Position numbers and translations under genes: made by a program. The notes beneath the pieces were generated by a model. The model did not search any database. It was given only the letters and a program-made list of their open reading frames with translations, and had not been told where the DNA came from. From Lachnospiraceae bacterium UBA1778 (lineage in GTDB: Bacteria > Bacillota > Clostridia > Lachnospirales > Lachnospiraceae), in the NCBI GenBank assembly GCA_002315255.1, contig DCGM01000111.1:1-22671 (forward strand): a DNA stretch of 22,671 nucleotides, read 5' to 3'. Below, one piece after another: positions 22,125 through 22,671 of this stretch (positions within the stretch are counted from its first letter, which is position 1; every line of letters starts with the position of its first letter).

Positions 22125-22671
22125 TTACTCTTCCTTCCTTCCAGTTCCATAATACGGTCTCTGAGTTTTGCAGCCGTCTCAAATTCAAGTTCTGCTGCCG
22201 CCTGGAGCATCTGCTGTGTAAGAATCTCAATTTCCCGTACAATATCTTCTTCATTATCGGGACCGGACTGAGCATTATTTTCCTCAATCTTTCTTGAAAC
22301 AGACAGTACATCACCAATACCTTTTACTATCGACACTGGGATAATTCCATGTTCCTCATTATATTTCATCTGTATTCTGCGCCTTCGTTCGGTCTCATCT
22401 ATGGTCCTTCTGATGGACCCCGTAATTCTGTCAGCATACATAATAACACGGCCTTCAGCACTCCTTGCAGCACGGCCCACCGTCTGTATCATAGAAGTCT
22501 CATTGCGCAGAAACCCTTCTTTATCAGCATCAAGAATTGCCACCAGCTGTACTTCGGGAATATCAAGTCCCTCACGCAGCAGATTAATCCCTACAAGAAC
22601 ATCAAACTCTCCTATTCTAAGACCCCGCACAATGTCTATCCGTTCAAGTGTATCAATATCTGAATGCATAT
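22121..22671 (-). CDS. uvrB: UvrB, excinuclease ABC subunit B, C-terminal part
   Basis: The gene runs off the right edge; 182 complete codons are visible. They hold the end of helicase domain 2 (RIGEFDVLVGINLLREGLD, then MIQTVGRAARS), the linker with YNEEHGI, and the C-terminal UVR motif (LQAAAELEFETAAKLRDRI) that binds UvrC. The TGA overlaps the uvrA start codon, so the two are translationally coupled. Codon choice (AGA/AGG Arg, ATA/ATT Ile, GAT Asp) and AT content differ from the other genes in the window. Details such as TGSIRRTIDETERRR look less like typical Bacillota UvrB to me, though that is memory, not a comparison I could run. Confidence 0.95.
   Translation of the reverse strand, partial: MHSDIDTLERIDIVRGLRIGEFDVLVGINLLREGLDIPEVQLVAILDADKEGFLRNETSMIQTVGRAARSAEGRVIMYADRITGSIRRTIDETERRRRIQMKYNEEHGIIPVSIVKGIGDVLSVSRKIEENNAQSGPDNEEDIVREIEILTQQMLQAAAELEFETAAKLRDRIMELEGRKSN

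Noticed and set aside
22121..22317. Overlapping short frames opposite and within uvrB/uvrA
   Set aside because: They lie in alternative frames of the conserved UvrB C-terminus and have no independent signals.

Overview
The window looks like chromosomal DNA of a fermentative, host- or rumen-type Bacillota (Clostridia, possibly Lachnospiraceae-like). The reasons are two M3 oligopeptidases, an ArgR repressor, a fused NadD-NadE protein, a BspA-like surface lipoprotein, Gram-positive Shine-Dalgarno sites before most genes, and consensus or extended -10 sigma-A promoters. The assignment is inferred from gene content, not from a phylogenetic marker. Nearly everything is on the minus strand. The plus strand carries only a partial pepF, a tRNA-Val and a papain-like peptidase gene.

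Layout. 1-2700: end of pepF, a bidirectional terminator, then a tyrosyl-tRNA synthetase fused to an N-terminal B3/B4 (PheRS editing-type) domain and interrupted by an in-frame TAG. Its promoter is back to back with that of tRNA-Val(CAC). 2800-3440: tRNA terminator, a small membrane-protein gene, helically phased TTGTGG boxes and a strong terminator. 3440-7440: a second M3 peptidase, then argR followed by nadD-nadE. 7440-10080: a free-standing E2-type acyltransferase lacking its active-site His, a 29-residue membrane peptide gene, and an orphan CARF plus PD-(D/E)XK nuclease of the Card1/Can2 (DUF1887) type with no CRISPR array or cas gene in view. 10100-12630: a coiled-coil lipoprotein with leucine-rich repeats. 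12670-16350: a heterodimeric ABC exporter with one degenerate ATP site. 16425-17244: a divergent papain-like peptidase. 17249-22671: uvrB-uvrA-aminopeptidase-YgjP-type metallopeptidase.

Two housekeeping genes are each broken by a single in-frame stop one base change from the expected codon. In tyrS it is TAG where the family usually has Lys. In uvrA it is TGA at an invariant P-loop Gly. None of the 17 genes in the window whose ends I read uses TAG as its terminator. From about position 21950 to the right end, codon choice and base composition change visibly, inside uvrA itself. That points to a chimeric assembly join or a recombination tract, and the uvrA stop lies in the foreign-looking part.

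The best candidates for undescribed biology are the B3/B4-TyrRS fusion with its amber codon, the orphan cyclic-oligoadenylate-type nuclease, the tandem duplications over gene 3' ends, and the phased operator-like array before a tiny membrane protein.
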